From NCBI RefSeq assembly GCF_004762035.2, contig NZ_SIJK02000030.1, positions 1 to 49,337 of the forward strand: DNA of 49,337 bases, in the 5' to 3' direction. The notes under the pieces were generated by a model. The model was not told where the DNA came from. It made no database searches and saw nothing but the letters and a program-made list of their open reading frames with translations. The stretch comes from Candidatus Chloroploca mongolica (lineage in GTDB: Bacteria; Chloroflexota; Chloroflexia; Chloroflexales; Chloroflexaceae). Below are positions 35,201 to 42,965 of the stretch, piece by piece. The number at the start of each line of letters is the position of its first letter. Position 1 is the stretch's first letter. Made by a program: the position numbers and the translations under genes.

Positions 35201-36050
35201 AGCTGGTGAAGTGTTGGGTTGTCTCGTCGTAGCGGTAGAGGCCGGCACCGGTGACGCCGATCCACAGCACTCCGGTGCTGTCGCGAAAGAGTGTCGCAAC
35301 CGCATCGCCACCGATCGAGTTCGGGTCGGCGGGGTTATGGCGCTGGGTCGTGAACCATCCGGTCGCAGGCTCGAACCGATTCAGCCCGCCCCCTGTGGCA
35401 ACCCAGAGCCCGCCGCGCCCATCGTCGAGTATATCTGTAACCCGATCATCGCTCAGGCTGAACGGGTCGCTCGGGTCGTGGCGGTACCGGGTGAAACGTC
35501 CCGTCGCACGGTCGAGCCGGTTCAGGCCTCCATCCAGTGTGCCGACCCAGAGGGTGCCCGCCGCATCCTCGAAGATGGCACGCACGGCGTTGCTGCTCAG
35601 ACTGGTTGGGTCGGTGGGGTCGTGGCGGTAGAGGGTGAACTGCTCGCTGTGTGGGTCGTAGCGATTGAGGCCACTCGCGAGCGTGCCTATCCAGAGCATG
35701 CCCTCACGGTCAGTATAGAGCGTTTCGATCTGACCACTGACGGGCGTGTTCGGGTTGGTTGGATCGGGACGGTAGATGACAAAACGATGGCCGTCGTAGC
35801 GCGTCAACCCCTCGAGGGTGCCGAGCCAGAGAAAGCCGAAGTGGTCGCGGGCAATAGCATACACCGTAGGGTGGGGAAGCCCCTCGGCAATGCTCAGCAT
35901 CCGCACCTTTAATTGCCCCGCAGCCATAGCCGCCTCGCCCGCACCGACACTGTGGACAGGGGCAAGCAGCATCAGCATCAGGACGACAACTACCGCCCAG
36001 CGTGTGACGCACGCGTATGCACGTATGGGAGAACCGGTGAAGCTGTGCAT
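32292..36050 (-). CDS. Large hybrid-sensor histidine kinase: beta-propeller, Y_Y_Y, GAF, HisKA_3
   Basis: About 1252 residues. After a signal/anchor (about 15-40) come roughly 14 propeller strand repeats (WLGTLEGLTRYDG, LWIGTLASGLNRYDP and similar, about 50-690) of the Reg_prop type. Then a Y_Y_Y Ig-like domain (about 745-815; YRYRLVGFAPEWVEVD), a membrane helix (VTVVPPWWQTWWFTLL..), a coiled-coil linker, a GAF domain (about 880-1030), HisKA_3 with His near 1058 in ARELHDAVTQTLF, and HATPase_c (SLNNAVKHA, DDGRGF). Such double-propeller sensors in Bacteroidota detect polysaccharide fragments. HisKA_3 kinases normally pair with NarL-type regulators; none is adjacent, but one lies at 44685. The start is uncertain: ATG 36119 adds 23 residues, while ATG 36050 gives a clean signal peptide. 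No receiver or DNA-binding domain is fused. Confidence 0.88.
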   Translation of the reverse strand: MHSFTGSPIRAYACVTRWAVVVVLMLMLLAPVHSVGAGEAAMAAGQLKVRMLSIAEGLPHPTVYAIARDHFGFLWLGTLEGLTRYDGHRFVIYRPDPTNPNTPVSGQIETLYTDREGMLWIGTLASGLNRYDPHSEQFTLYRHDPTDPTSLSSNAVRAIFEDAAGTLWVGTLDGGLNRLDRATGRFTRYRHDPSDPFSLSDDRVTDILDDGRGGLWVATGGGLNRFEPATGWFTTQRHNPADPNSIGGDAVATLFRDSTGVLWIGVTGAGLYRYDETTQHFTSYAGLPNSNVVDLAETTPGELWVATYGGGLVQFDVASGRFTNFNSLVVQGGGLATESIERLFPSEDGLLWVGTEDRGVAMVNLQPGPFTVHTASPDPQAQPNALRPGMMRATAEDRDGALWLGVAESGLARFDRERGVVTHYRHDPADPNSPAGNRPQALLLDRNGTLWIGYHTGLDRFDRTTGQFVHYPANPANPEALSHGDIFDLYESRDGAIWIATRGGGLLRLDPQTERFTRYRHDPDDPTSISSDNVGAIVEDQWGNLWLGHEGAGVSHLDQATGRFTNYRHNPNDPNTPGSNTVLALYADPAGMLWAATWNGGLNRIDPATGRFTRYTVAEGILSAKLNGIQPDNEGNLWLTSNQGLIRFDPRTGKSVAYTAASSGLPPGGFPLNGSARTRSGELIMGGFDNLVTFFPSDVRPQTDVAPVVFTNVLVANQPLVVGPTAPLTTTINAASELHLTYRDQVLSLEFTALDYRAPDAARYRYRLVGFAPEWVEVDSERRLATYTNLNSGSYTFELQAANGEGVWGDALRRLRITVVPPWWQTWWFTLLSGMLILGSAVGGVGLRLRGEERQRHRLEAEVATRTAALANANSSLERQVQLERTLIMSLDLDALLGGILDQIGEVVPFSTGAIFTLKEQTLTLRALRSQKLAQRSDPLHLDLGQIPLLHHVLAAGTTQVLRTADIDGKALDYVGTMLGQSVSAQAWLVVPLLVQERVIGVLVLTHPQPDSYGSLEIAQLEPFISPVALALENDRLREHARSAATLAERARVARELHDAVTQTLFSASLIAEALPDALARSPERAIVGAEELRRLTAGALAEMRTLLLELRPKTLTEMSLGRLVQILATSLRGSHSAVTITVKIANDCTLAPDVQLACYRIAQESLNNAVKHAAATTIVVSLDCSPDEVFLRVSDDGRGFAPTHGSHSGLGLEIMQERASEIGAQLTLDSEPGGGTTISLHWQAKNVRQYD

Positions 36051-36292
36051 ACGATGAAGTATAAGGTCGTATGACGGAGGGCGGACTATCCTCTTGGATA
36101 GGCGGATGCTTGTCCTCATCTGCCCCGTTCTAACTATCTACAAGAGCCATCAGCAAACCAAGCAAACAGTTCTTCCGCCACGGACGCGACTGTTATATAA
36201 TCATTGAGCACAACGTACTGATATCTACATGAATAATCTGTCAACGACGTTTCCTGACATGCTCGCGACCGTGTCATCTGGTAGCGCATATG

Positions 36293-36345
36293 GTAGCGCG
36301 GGCTTCCAGCCCGCGTGGGGTTTGCGGGCTGGAAGCCCGCGCTAC
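36293..36345. repeat. Inverted repeat with 22-base arms (GCGGGCTTCCAGCCCGC type)
   Basis: The arms begin GTAGCGCGGGCTTCCAGCCC, and each half is itself palindromic. The loop is 9 bases. It lies in the 458-base gap 36051-36508, which otherwise has a GAAGCATCTCGGGTG dispersed-repeat fragment and no gene. Confidence 0.8.
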
Positions 36346-36415
36346 TATGGTGTACGTAGCACCTGTTGCTTCGGAACGTAGCGAAGCATCTCGGGTGTGG
36401 GGACGCCTGAGTGTC

Positions 36416-36448
36416 AGACCTCAAAGGTCTTCAAGACCTTTGAGGTCT
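36416..36448. repeat. Perfect palindrome AGACCTCAAAGGTCTT, 16-base arms
   Basis: Two exact 16-base arms around a single C. It is about 60 bases upstream of the LURP-one gene start. Possible terminator of upstream transcription or a regulatory hairpin; not provable from sequence. Confidence 0.8.
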
Positions 36449-36508
36449 CAGAACGGTCAACGAGCCTGAAACCTTGGTTCATACCAAGAACGAAAGGATG
36501 AGCAAACA

Positions 36509-37069
36509 ATGCGCGGACGACAACAAGCTCGGCGCGAAGATCGCCAACAGGAGCGTGAAACCTTCGGACGCCGTGGAACTGCGGTGCGCTACCAGGTACG
36601 CCAGCGGATGGTCGCTATCGGCGACGATTTCTGGATCGAAGATAGCGACGGCCGACGTGCGTATAAGGTTGACGGCAAGGCGCTGCGCATCCGCAAGACC
36701 TTGCTTATTGAGGATCTTCAGGGCAACCTGCAGTGTCGAGTCCAGGAGCGGATGCTCCGCGTGCGCGACACGATGGAGATCGAGGGGCCTGATGGCAAGA
36801 CCATGGCAACGGTGCGTAAGGCGCTCATCACTCCGGTGCGCGACCGCTGGACCGTGAAGATCGGCGGTGGGCCTGACCTCGAGGTACAGGGCAATATTCT
36901 CCACCACGAATATACCATCGGCGACGGCGACCGCAAGATTGCCGAGGTCTCGAAGAAGTGGTTTCGTCTGCGCGATACCTATGGTGTCGCGGTGGAGCCA
37001 GGTCAGAACGAGGGGCTGATCCTCGCGGTGGCGATTGTGATCGATATGATGGCTCACGGTGGACGATAG
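36509..37069 (+). CDS. LURP-one-related (DUF567) protein
   Basis: A 186-residue protein with a basic N-terminus (first 20 residues rich in Arg and Gln) followed by a LURP-one/Tubby-like beta-barrel: YQVRQRMVAIGDDFWIED, AYKVDGKALRIRKTLLIED, LRVRDTMEIEGPDGKTMATVRK, VQGNILHHEYTIGDGDRKIAEVSKKWFRLRDTYGV. These fit the repeating strand pattern and the final W-F-R-x-R-D-x-Y-G-V segment of the family. The fold is related to phospholipid scramblases; the bacterial function is unknown. Start ATG 36509 follows AAAGGATGAG. It is first gene of the plus-strand block that ends with the sulfatase, SulP and regulator genes; a 38-base palindrome separates it from the next gene. Confidence 0.85.
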   Translation: MRGRQQARREDRQQERETFGRRGTAVRYQVRQRMVAIGDDFWIEDSDGRRAYKVDGKALRIRKTLLIEDLQGNLQCRVQERMLRVRDTMEIEGPDGKTMATVRKALITPVRDRWTVKIGGGPDLEVQGNILHHEYTIGDGDRKIAEVSKKWFRLRDTYGVAVEPGQNEGLILAVAIVIDMMAHGGR

Positions 37070-37076
37070 AATCTTT

Positions 37077-37114
37077 CGTTGGTGGGCGGGCGAAGCTTCG
37101 CCCGCCCACCAACG
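37077..37114. repeat. Perfect 38-base palindrome between LURP-one and DUF6325-like genes
   Basis: The arms are CGTTGGTGGGCGGGCGAAG and its exact complement. It begins 8 bases after one stop and ends 22 bases before the next ATG. It could attenuate transcription or protect the upstream mRNA from decay. Confidence 0.85.
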
Positions 37115-37136
37115 ATAATGGAAATGAGGAACAGCA

Positions 37137-37964
37137 ATGCAAAGCGGACCAATCCAGGTGCTTACATTTGCGTTTGACCGCGTTGACCGGTTCGAGGGCC
37201 AGATTTTGCGTGAGCTCGACGAGTTGCGCAGCCACGGCATGATCCGGATTCTTGACCTGCAGTTTGTGCTGAAAGAGGCTGATGGCACTGTTCATACCCT
37301 CCACGAGCGGGATTTGCCCGATGGCAGTGTGAGGAGCTTCGGTACCCTGATCGACCCGCTGCTCGGCCTCGTGGCGACGGTCGAGACCTACACCGAGCAA
37401 GCACCAGGAGCCGAGACCATGCTGAGCCCCGAGCACGGGGCTGGGCTTGACCTTGATGTGATCCGTGCGGCGGTCACTGACCTTGCGCCCGGAACGGCCG
37501 CCGCGCTCGTGCTGGTAGAGCACGCCTGGGCGCTTGGTCTTGGGGCCGCAATCACTGAGGCCGGGGGCCACATGGTTACCCAGGGCTTCCTCACCCGCAA
37601 TGCGTTGCTCGCCGTTGGTCAAGAGCTCAACGCGATCGTTGAGGCCGAGGTCGCCATCGAGCGGGCGGCTGCGGCGCGTGGTGCGGCACTGCTTGATACC
37701 CTTACCACGCTGACTGCCGCCGAAGAAGTTCAGCGCGAGGCGATGGCCTCGGCGATTACCACTGTCGTTGGCGTCGAAGCGTTCCGTTCCACCGTCGCCG
37801 CCGAGGCCGTGCGCGCCCTCGTCGTCGCCGGCTTGCTCACCGAGGCGGATGCCCCTGAGGCAATCGACATCCTGGTCGACGCCGAACTGATCAGCGAAGC
37901 TACGCTTGATGAGGCGAGTGCCACCGCCGATGCCATCCTCGCTGAGCTCAGCCAGGACTGGTAA
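37137..37964 (+). CDS. DUF6325/DUF1269-like protein with SHOCT-like C-terminus
   Basis: A 275-residue protein. The N-terminal ~150 residues match the DUF6325/DUF1269 group: GPIQVLTFAFDRVDRFEGQI, then LRSHGMIRILDLQFVLKEADG, and ALVLVEHAWALGLGAAI with GGHMVTQGFL. The C-terminal 120 residues are Ala-rich helices ending in two SHOCT-like modules (VRALVVAGLLTEADAPEAIDILVDAELISEATLDEA). The function is unknown; homologues often neighbour stress or membrane proteins. GAGGAACAGC precedes the ATG. It sits 28 bases upstream of the maturase gene, likely in one transcript. Confidence 0.82.
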   Translation: MQSGPIQVLTFAFDRVDRFEGQILRELDELRSHGMIRILDLQFVLKEADGTVHTLHERDLPDGSVRSFGTLIDPLLGLVATVETYTEQAPGAETMLSPEHGAGLDLDVIRAAVTDLAPGTAAALVLVEHAWALGLGAAITEAGGHMVTQGFLTRNALLAVGQELNAIVEAEVAIERAAAARGAALLDTLTTLTAAEEVQREAMASAITTVVGVEAFRSTVAAEAVRALVVAGLLTEADAPEAIDILVDAELISEATLDEASATADAILAELSQDW

Positions 37965-37992
37965 GCCGCGCTGTCGTATAGAAGGAGGAGGC

Positions 37993-39384
37993 ATGGTCGC
38001 CCTCAGCACAGGTGCCAATCCCACCGCGCCGGTCACGTCCAACGGGGCGCGACCGTCCGCGTTTCACGTCCTTGCCAAGCCCACCGGGGCGATCTGCAAC
38101 CTCGACTGCGCCTATTGCTTCTTCCTCGCCAAAGAGCAACTCTATCCCGGTTCCCGGTTCCGCATGGCCGACGATGTCTTGGAGGCCTACATCGGCCAGT
38201 TGATCGCCGGTCACGCCAGTGACCACGTCACGATTGCCTGGCAGGGCGGCGAGCCGACCCTGATGGGTCTCGACTTCTTCCGTCACGCCATGGCGATCGC
38301 CGAGCGCCACCGCCGCCCAGGGATGCGCTTCGAGCACACTATTCAGACCAACGGCACGCTGCTCGACGACGAGTGGGGTGCCTTCTTCAAGGAACACGGC
38401 TTCCTGGTCGGCATTAGCCTCGACGGCCCCGCCCACCTGCACGACATCTATCGCTATGATAAGGGCGGCAAGCCGACGTTCGACAAGGTCATGCGCGGCG
38501 TGCGCTTGCTCCAACAGCATGGCGTCGACTTCAATGTGCTCACCACCGTCAACAGCGCCAACGCCGAGCATCCGCTCGAGGTCTATCGCTTCTTGCGTGA
38601 CGAAGTTGGCACCGACTGGATGCAGTTCATCCCGGTGGTCGAACGGATCAACACCGACGGGCGGGCGCTGATCCAGGAGGGCGATACCGTCTCGGAGCGC
38701 TCGGTAGGGGCCGAGCAGTTCGGGCGCTTCTTAACGACGATTTTCGATGAATGGGTGCGGAACGACGTGGGCAAGGTCTTTGTGCAGACCTTCGAGGCAG
38801 CCGCTCGTAGCTGGCTCGGTCTTAGCCCGCGGATGTGTGTCTTTGACCAGACCTGTGGCCTCGGCCCGGCCCTCGAACACAACGGCGACCTCTACACCTG
38901 CGATCACTTTGTTGAGCCAAAGCACAAGCTCGGCAACATCAAAGACGTGCCAATGATCGAACTGGTGAGTTCGGATCAGATGAAGAAGTTCGGCCAGGAC
39001 AAACGCGATACGCTCCCACAATACTGTCGGCAATGCCCGGTGCGCTTTGCCTGCAACGGCGAATGCCCAAAGAACCGCTTCATCCTGACCCCCGATGGCG
39101 AACCGGGGCTAAACTACCTCTGCGCGGGCTACAAAGCCTTTTTCACTCATATCGATCAGCCGTTGCGGATCATCGCCGGCTTGCTTCGTCAGGGGCGCAG
39201 CGCCGCCGAAGTCATGCCGATCCTCGCGCGCGCCGACGCCGAGTTTGCGCGCCTCCTGGCAAAAGCAGGGCGCAACGACCCCTGCCCCTGCGGGAGTGGG
39301 CGCAAGCTCAAGCACTGTCACGGGGCGCAGCCTGCTCGGGCGAAGACCGGGGCGGACTCGCCCACTAATACCATTTACCGTTGA
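37993..39384 (+). CDS. Anaerobic sulfatase-maturating enzyme (radical SAM/SPASM) with SEC-C tail
   Basis: A 463-residue radical SAM enzyme that oxidises the active-site Cys or Ser of sulfatases to formylglycine. The [4Fe-4S] motif CNLDCAYC (C35, C39, C42) is followed by WQGGEPTLMGLDFF and the SPASM cluster cysteines (CVFDQTCG, YTCDHFVEPKHKLGN, YCRQCPVRFACNGECPKNRF). A 20-residue SEC-C zinc motif (NDPCPCGSGRKLKHCHG) is added at about 432-448. In other proteins this motif binds zinc and mediates contacts with SecB or the ribosome, and it could dock the enzyme onto nascent sulfatase; that is inference. The start at 37993 has GAAGGAGGAG directly upstream. The sulfatase 900 bases downstream has the matching CxAxR target. 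Confidence 0.93.
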   Translation: MVALSTGANPTAPVTSNGARPSAFHVLAKPTGAICNLDCAYCFFLAKEQLYPGSRFRMADDVLEAYIGQLIAGHASDHVTIAWQGGEPTLMGLDFFRHAMAIAERHRRPGMRFEHTIQTNGTLLDDEWGAFFKEHGFLVGISLDGPAHLHDIYRYDKGGKPTFDKVMRGVRLLQQHGVDFNVLTTVNSANAEHPLEVYRFLRDEVGTDWMQFIPVVERINTDGRALIQEGDTVSERSVGAEQFGRFLTTIFDEWVRNDVGKVFVQTFEAAARSWLGLSPRMCVFDQTCGLGPALEHNGDLYTCDHFVEPKHKLGNIKDVPMIELVSSDQMKKFGQDKRDTLPQYCRQCPVRFACNGECPKNRFILTPDGEPGLNYLCAGYKAFFTHIDQPLRIIAGLLRQGRSAAEVMPILARADAEFARLLAKAGRNDPCPCGSGRKLKHCHGAQPARAKTGADSPTNTIYR

Positions 39385-39470
39385 GGAGGCCGCATTGTCA
39401 CTCTGAGTACCACATGGCCTGTGGGCCAGTGATGCCGTGAGCAACCAGGGTGTTGCACCGGCCCGCCCAT

Positions 39471-39654
39471 GTCACCCCGAACGAACGTGAGGGGTCTTCC
39501 ATGACGATCAGGGCAGATTCCTCACTGCGCCTGCGGCTTCGTTCGGAATGACCGCAGAGGCGTTGCGATCCGACCATGAGGTTTGTTTCTCAGGAGCGAA
39601 GCGAAGGGTCTCGGGCGTCCCGACGACACAGATGCTTCGCTGCGCTCAGCATGA
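39471..39654. repeat. Two copies of a GCGAAGCGAAGGG / CTTCGCTGCGCTCAGCATGAC inverted-repeat family
   Basis: First unit 39471-39552: GTCACCCCGAACGAACGTGAGG paired with CTTCGTTCGGAATGAC. Second unit about 39590-39654: CAGGAGCGAAGCGAAGGG paired with CTTCGCTGCGCTCAGCATGAC. A related fragment (GAAGCATCTCGGGTG) lies at about 36383. The 39385-39790 gap contains no gene. Confidence 0.7.
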
Positions 39655-39790
39655 CAATGCGGCACCTTCAAGCGGAATTGGTATAACCTATCGTTTCCGT
39701 GACCGACAATTGCCTATCCAGCATCATTTGCCTGGCCCAACCGAATGCTATGTGTCTGATAACGCCGCTGCACGCGGCAGGAGATCTTTT

Positions 39791-40033
39791 ATGAGTTTTC
39801 AGGATTGGATGCTTTGGATCCTATCGGTCACGCTGCTCAGCATCTACATCGCCGCCGTGTTTACCGTCTGCCGTCTCACCTTCCAGAAGGGCTACGGGAT
39901 ACTCGGCATCATCGGCATCTTCTTCCCCATCCTCTGGCTGATCGGCGCGATCCTGCCAGCCAAGCCGGGCTCGCGATTCGCACTCCAGCAAGAACTGGCG
40001 ATGAAACGCCAAGCTGAGCAAGCGTCACGCTAA
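39791..40033 (+). CDS. Small two-pass membrane protein
   Basis: An 80-residue protein with two hydrophobic segments (about 6-27 and 37-58) joined by a short polar turn (RLTFQKGYG) and followed by a basic/Gln-rich tail (SRFALQQELAMKRQAEQ). AGGAGA seven bases before ATG 39791 supports the start. It lies between the sulfatase maturase and the sulfatase on the same strand, but about 400 bases from the former, so it may have its own promoter. It resembles the short membrane proteins with a WLIGAILPAKPGS ending but no characterised family is recognised. Confidence 0.78.
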   Translation: MSFQDWMLWILSVTLLSIYIAAVFTVCRLTFQKGYGILGIIGIFFPILWLIGAILPAKPGSRFALQQELAMKRQAEQASR

Positions 40034-40061
40034 CGGCACTGCCTGCGCGGGCGCAGGGCTC

Positions 40062-40176
40062 ATGCAAAGTCCCAGTAGGGTTAGATAGCATCCGCAGATT
40101 ACGCAGATTACGCAGATGCGGAAGCCCTAATCTGCGTAATCTGCGTAATCTGCGGACGATCAGAAGGACTTTGCAT
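40062..40176. repeat. GCAGATTAC element, complete copy in inverse orientation to 29664-29778
   Basis: Exact 11-base terminal inverted repeats, ATGCAAAGTCC at 40062-40072 and GGACTTTGCAT at 40166-40176, enclose CCAGTAGGGTTAGATAG and the CCGCAGATTACGCAGATTAC / AATCTGCGTAATCTGCGG hairpin. The reverse complement matches the 29664-29778 copy throughout. Confidence 0.85.
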
Positions 40177-40284
40177 CAACCCTGTGCGTAGGGGCAAGCT
40201 CTGGTAGGGAAGCGCCCACACGGAACTATTTACTGCCCGTTTTTGAATGTGTCTTAAGTCTATCCGGAAAGTGAGGACTTGCAG

Positions 40285-41823
40285 ATGACCGACAAGCAAC
40301 CGAATATCCTGCTCATCTGGGGCGACGATATCGGCATCACCAACCTGAGTTGTTACAGCGATGGGTTGATGGGCTATCGTACGCCCAACATTGACCGCAT
40401 TGCCAACGAGGGCATGCGTTTTACCGACAGTTACGGTCAGCAGAGTTGCACCGCGGGCCGCTCGGCTTTTATCACCGGCCAGAGTCCCTATCGCACCGGG
40501 CTCACCAAGGTGGGCATGCCGGGGGCGGATAAGGGCATCCAGCCCGAGGATCCCACGATCGCCGAGTTGCTCAAGCCGCTGGGCTACGCCACCGGTCAGT
40601 TCGGCAAGAACCACCTCGGCGACCGCAACAAGTACCTGCCCACCGCCCGTGGCTTTGACGAGTTCTTTGGCAATCTCTATCACCTCAACGCCGAAGAGGA
40701 GCCAGAGCACGTGGACTACCCGCCCGAGGCGGACTTTCCTAACTTCACGCAGATGTTCGGGCCACGCGGCATGATCCGCTCGTGGGCCACCGACGAGGAC
40801 GACCCGACCGAGCATCCGCGTTGGGGTCGCGTCGGCAAACAGCGCATTGAGGAAGTCGGCCCGTTGACCCGCAAGCGCATGGAGACCTGCGACGTCGAGT
40901 TCGTTGAGGCTACCCAGGACTTTATCAAACGCGCCCATGCCGACGACAAGCCCTTCTTCGCCTGGCTCAATACCACCTGGATGCACTTCCGCGTCCATCC
41001 ACCGGCCCACGTGCTTGGCCAGGCCGGGCGCTGGCAGTCCGAGTACCACGATGTCATGGTCGAACACGACAAACACGTGGGCCGCGTGCTCGACCTGCTC
41101 GACGAGCTTGGCATCGCTGACAATACGATCGTGATGTACTCGACCGATAACGGCCCGCACATGAACACCTGGCCCGACGGCGCGATGACCCCCTTCCGCA
41201 ACGAGAAGAACTCGAACTGGGAGGGTGCCTATCGCATCCCGATGCTGGTGCGCTGGCCTGCCGAGATCAAGGCAGGCACGATCTCCAACGAGATCATCAG
41301 CCTCGAGGACTGGCTACCCACGCTGCTCGCCGCCGCCGGTGAGCCAGAGATCGGGGCCAAGCTCAAGGAGGGCCACCAGGTCGGCGACACGACGTACAAA
41401 GTTCATCTGGACGGCTACAACTTCCTGCCACACTTCACTGGCGAGGAGGCAAAGGGGCCGCGCCAAGGCTTCTTCTACTTCTCGGACGATGGCGACCTGG
41501 TGTCGCTGCGTTACGACAACTGGAAGGTGGTCTTCGCCGAGCAGCGCATGGCCGGAACCGTCCAGATCTGGGCCGAGCCGTTCGTCTTCCTGCGCATCCC
41601 CAAGATCTTCAACCTGCGCACTGACCCGTATGAACGGGCGGACATCACCTCGAACACCTACTGGGACTGGATGATCGACCGGGCCTACATGATCTACGCG
41701 GCCCAGTTCATCGTGCAGCAGTTCCTCGCGAGCTTCATGGCCTTCCCGCCGCGCATGAAGGCGGCCAGCTTCGGTATCGATCAGGTGATGGCGAAGATGG
41801 AAGAGGCGTTGAGCAATAACTAA
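40285..41823 (+). CDS. Cys-type sulfatase (arylsulfatase family)
   Basis: A 512-residue hydrolase of sulfate esters. The formylglycine motif is C55-T-A-G-R59 (SCTAGRSAFITGQ), the CxAxR form matured by anaerobic radical-SAM enzymes, one of which is encoded upstream. Metal ligands Asp14-Asp15 (IWGDDIG) and the later STDNGPH with Asp-Asn, plus GKNHLGD and the Lys in NEKNSNWEGAYRIP, are in place. No signal peptide is visible, so the enzyme is predicted to be cytoplasmic, unusual for polysaccharide sulfatases. The C-terminus has a hydrophobic patch (MIYAAQFIVQQFLASFMAF). GTGAGGA lies seven bases upstream of ATG 40285; a TTG at 40279 is less likely. A hairpin follows the stop. Confidence 0.93.
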   Translation: MTDKQPNILLIWGDDIGITNLSCYSDGLMGYRTPNIDRIANEGMRFTDSYGQQSCTAGRSAFITGQSPYRTGLTKVGMPGADKGIQPEDPTIAELLKPLGYATGQFGKNHLGDRNKYLPTARGFDEFFGNLYHLNAEEEPEHVDYPPEADFPNFTQMFGPRGMIRSWATDEDDPTEHPRWGRVGKQRIEEVGPLTRKRMETCDVEFVEATQDFIKRAHADDKPFFAWLNTTWMHFRVHPPAHVLGQAGRWQSEYHDVMVEHDKHVGRVLDLLDELGIADNTIVMYSTDNGPHMNTWPDGAMTPFRNEKNSNWEGAYRIPMLVRWPAEIKAGTISNEIISLEDWLPTLLAAAGEPEIGAKLKEGHQVGDTTYKVHLDGYNFLPHFTGEEAKGPRQGFFYFSDDGDLVSLRYDNWKVVFAEQRMAGTVQIWAEPFVFLRIPKIFNLRTDPYERADITSNTYWDWMIDRAYMIYAAQFIVQQFLASFMAFPPRMKAASFGIDQVMAKMEEALSNN

Positions 41824-41829
41824 ACTATG

Positions 41830-41856
41830 GTGTGGGAGAACCAGGTTCTCCCACAC
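41830..41856 (+). terminator. Hairpin after the sulfatase stop
   Basis: Perfect 13-base arms GTGTGGGAGAACC around a single A, six bases after the stop, followed by TCCCTTAATCT. It is weak as a terminator for lack of a T-run. It ends 11 bases before the HAD gene start, so it may be an attenuator or processing site. Confidence 0.45.
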
Positions 41857-41867
41857 TCCCTTAATCT

Positions 41868-42809
41868 ATGACAACTCACAACCTTGCCAGTTGGAACGAC
41901 ACGCCGACCTGCCAGGCGATCCTCAATTTCGTGGACGCCGTCACCGACGAAACCAGTTCGTGCTACGTGCCGCCCGCCGAGCGGGTCGCCGTCTTCGACA
42001 ACGATGGCACGCTCTGGTGTGAAAAGCCGCTCTACGCGCAACTCGATCTGTTGCTACGCAAGTTGGTCACGCAGGCCGAGCAAGACCCGGCCCTGCGTGC
42101 GCGACAACCGTGGCAGGCAGCGTATCACAAAGACTACGCCTGGCTGGGGGGGGCGATCACGCGCTATTACCAGGGTGATCACACCGACGTGAGGCTCATG
42201 CTTAACGGCATCCTCGCCCTCGCTGATGGCCGGGACGTCGAAGAGGTCGAGGCCGAGGCTGCGGCCTTTGTCTCCCATGAGCGCAACCCCACCCTCGGCC
42301 GTACCTATGCCGCAGTGGTCTATCAACCGATGCTCGAGTTGCTGCGTTTTCTCGAAAGCCACGGCTTCACCTGTTATATCGTCTCGGGGAGCGGGCGCGA
42401 GTTTCTGCGTGGCATCGCCGAGGCACTCTACGCCATCCCCCGTGAGCGCGTGATCGGCAGCACGGTGGCCTATGCCTATGAAGTGCGTGACGGTGTCGGA
42501 ACGATCGTGCAGAAGGCCGAGCTTGATGTGGTTGACGACGGGCCAAATAAGCCCATCCAGATCTGGGGTGTCGTTGGGCGCCGCCCGATCCTTGCCGCAG
42601 GCAACTCCAACGGCGACCTGGCGATGCTCCAGTACGCGGGCGACCTTGCGCTGCCGGCGCTGCGCCTCCTCCTGCTGCACGACGATGCCGAGCGCGAGTT
42701 CGCCTATACAGCCGGTGCCGAGCACGCCCTGGAAGCGGCCCATACCCAGGGCTGGACAGTGATCAGCATGCGCGACGACTGGCGTCAGGTCTTCCCGGAC
42801 GTCGGGTAA
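41868..42809 (+). CDS. HAD-superfamily phosphatase (phosphoserine-phosphatase-like)
   Basis: A 313-residue soluble hydrolase. Motif I is VAVFDNDGTLW, with nucleophile Asp44 and acid/base Asp46. Motif II is the Ser in CYIVSGSGREF (about 172), and motif IV is GNSNGDLAML with the metal Asp. A helical C1-type cap (about 60-150, with YYQGDHTDVRLMLNG) sits between motifs I and II. Overall it resembles the SerB-like/haloacid dehalogenase-like proteins of about 300 residues often found beside sulfatases and SulP permeases. The substrate is unknown. The ATG at 41868 follows the sulfatase hairpin closely, without a strong ribosome site, so translation may depend on that structure. Confidence 0.87.
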   Translation: MTTHNLASWNDTPTCQAILNFVDAVTDETSSCYVPPAERVAVFDNDGTLWCEKPLYAQLDLLLRKLVTQAEQDPALRARQPWQAAYHKDYAWLGGAITRYYQGDHTDVRLMLNGILALADGRDVEEVEAEAAAFVSHERNPTLGRTYAAVVYQPMLELLRFLESHGFTCYIVSGSGREFLRGIAEALYAIPRERVIGSTVAYAYEVRDGVGTIVQKAELDVVDDGPNKPIQIWGVVGRRPILAAGNSNGDLAMLQYAGDLALPALRLLLLHDDAEREFAYTAGAEHALEAAHTQGWTVISMRDDWRQVFPDVG

Positions 42810-42818
42810 CTATCTTTG

Positions 42819-42881
42819 CCTGGGAGCGAGGGCGTCCTGCCCTCGGGGAGCCTTCGAGGGCGGGACGCCCTCGCGCCCAGG
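42819..42881 (+). terminator. Long imperfect hairpin between HAD and SulP genes
   Basis: The arms CCTGGGAGCGAGGGCGTCCTG and CGGGACGCCCTCGCGCCCAGG pair over about 27 bases with two mismatches. It starts nine bases after the HAD stop. There is no T-run. Confidence 0.4.
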
Positions 42882-42965
42882 ATTACCCGACATGTGAGCA
42901 CGTACGATGTCAGCAGCTAATTGGGCGTAAATCCTGCACGCAACGGTTTTTGGAAAGCGAGAACC

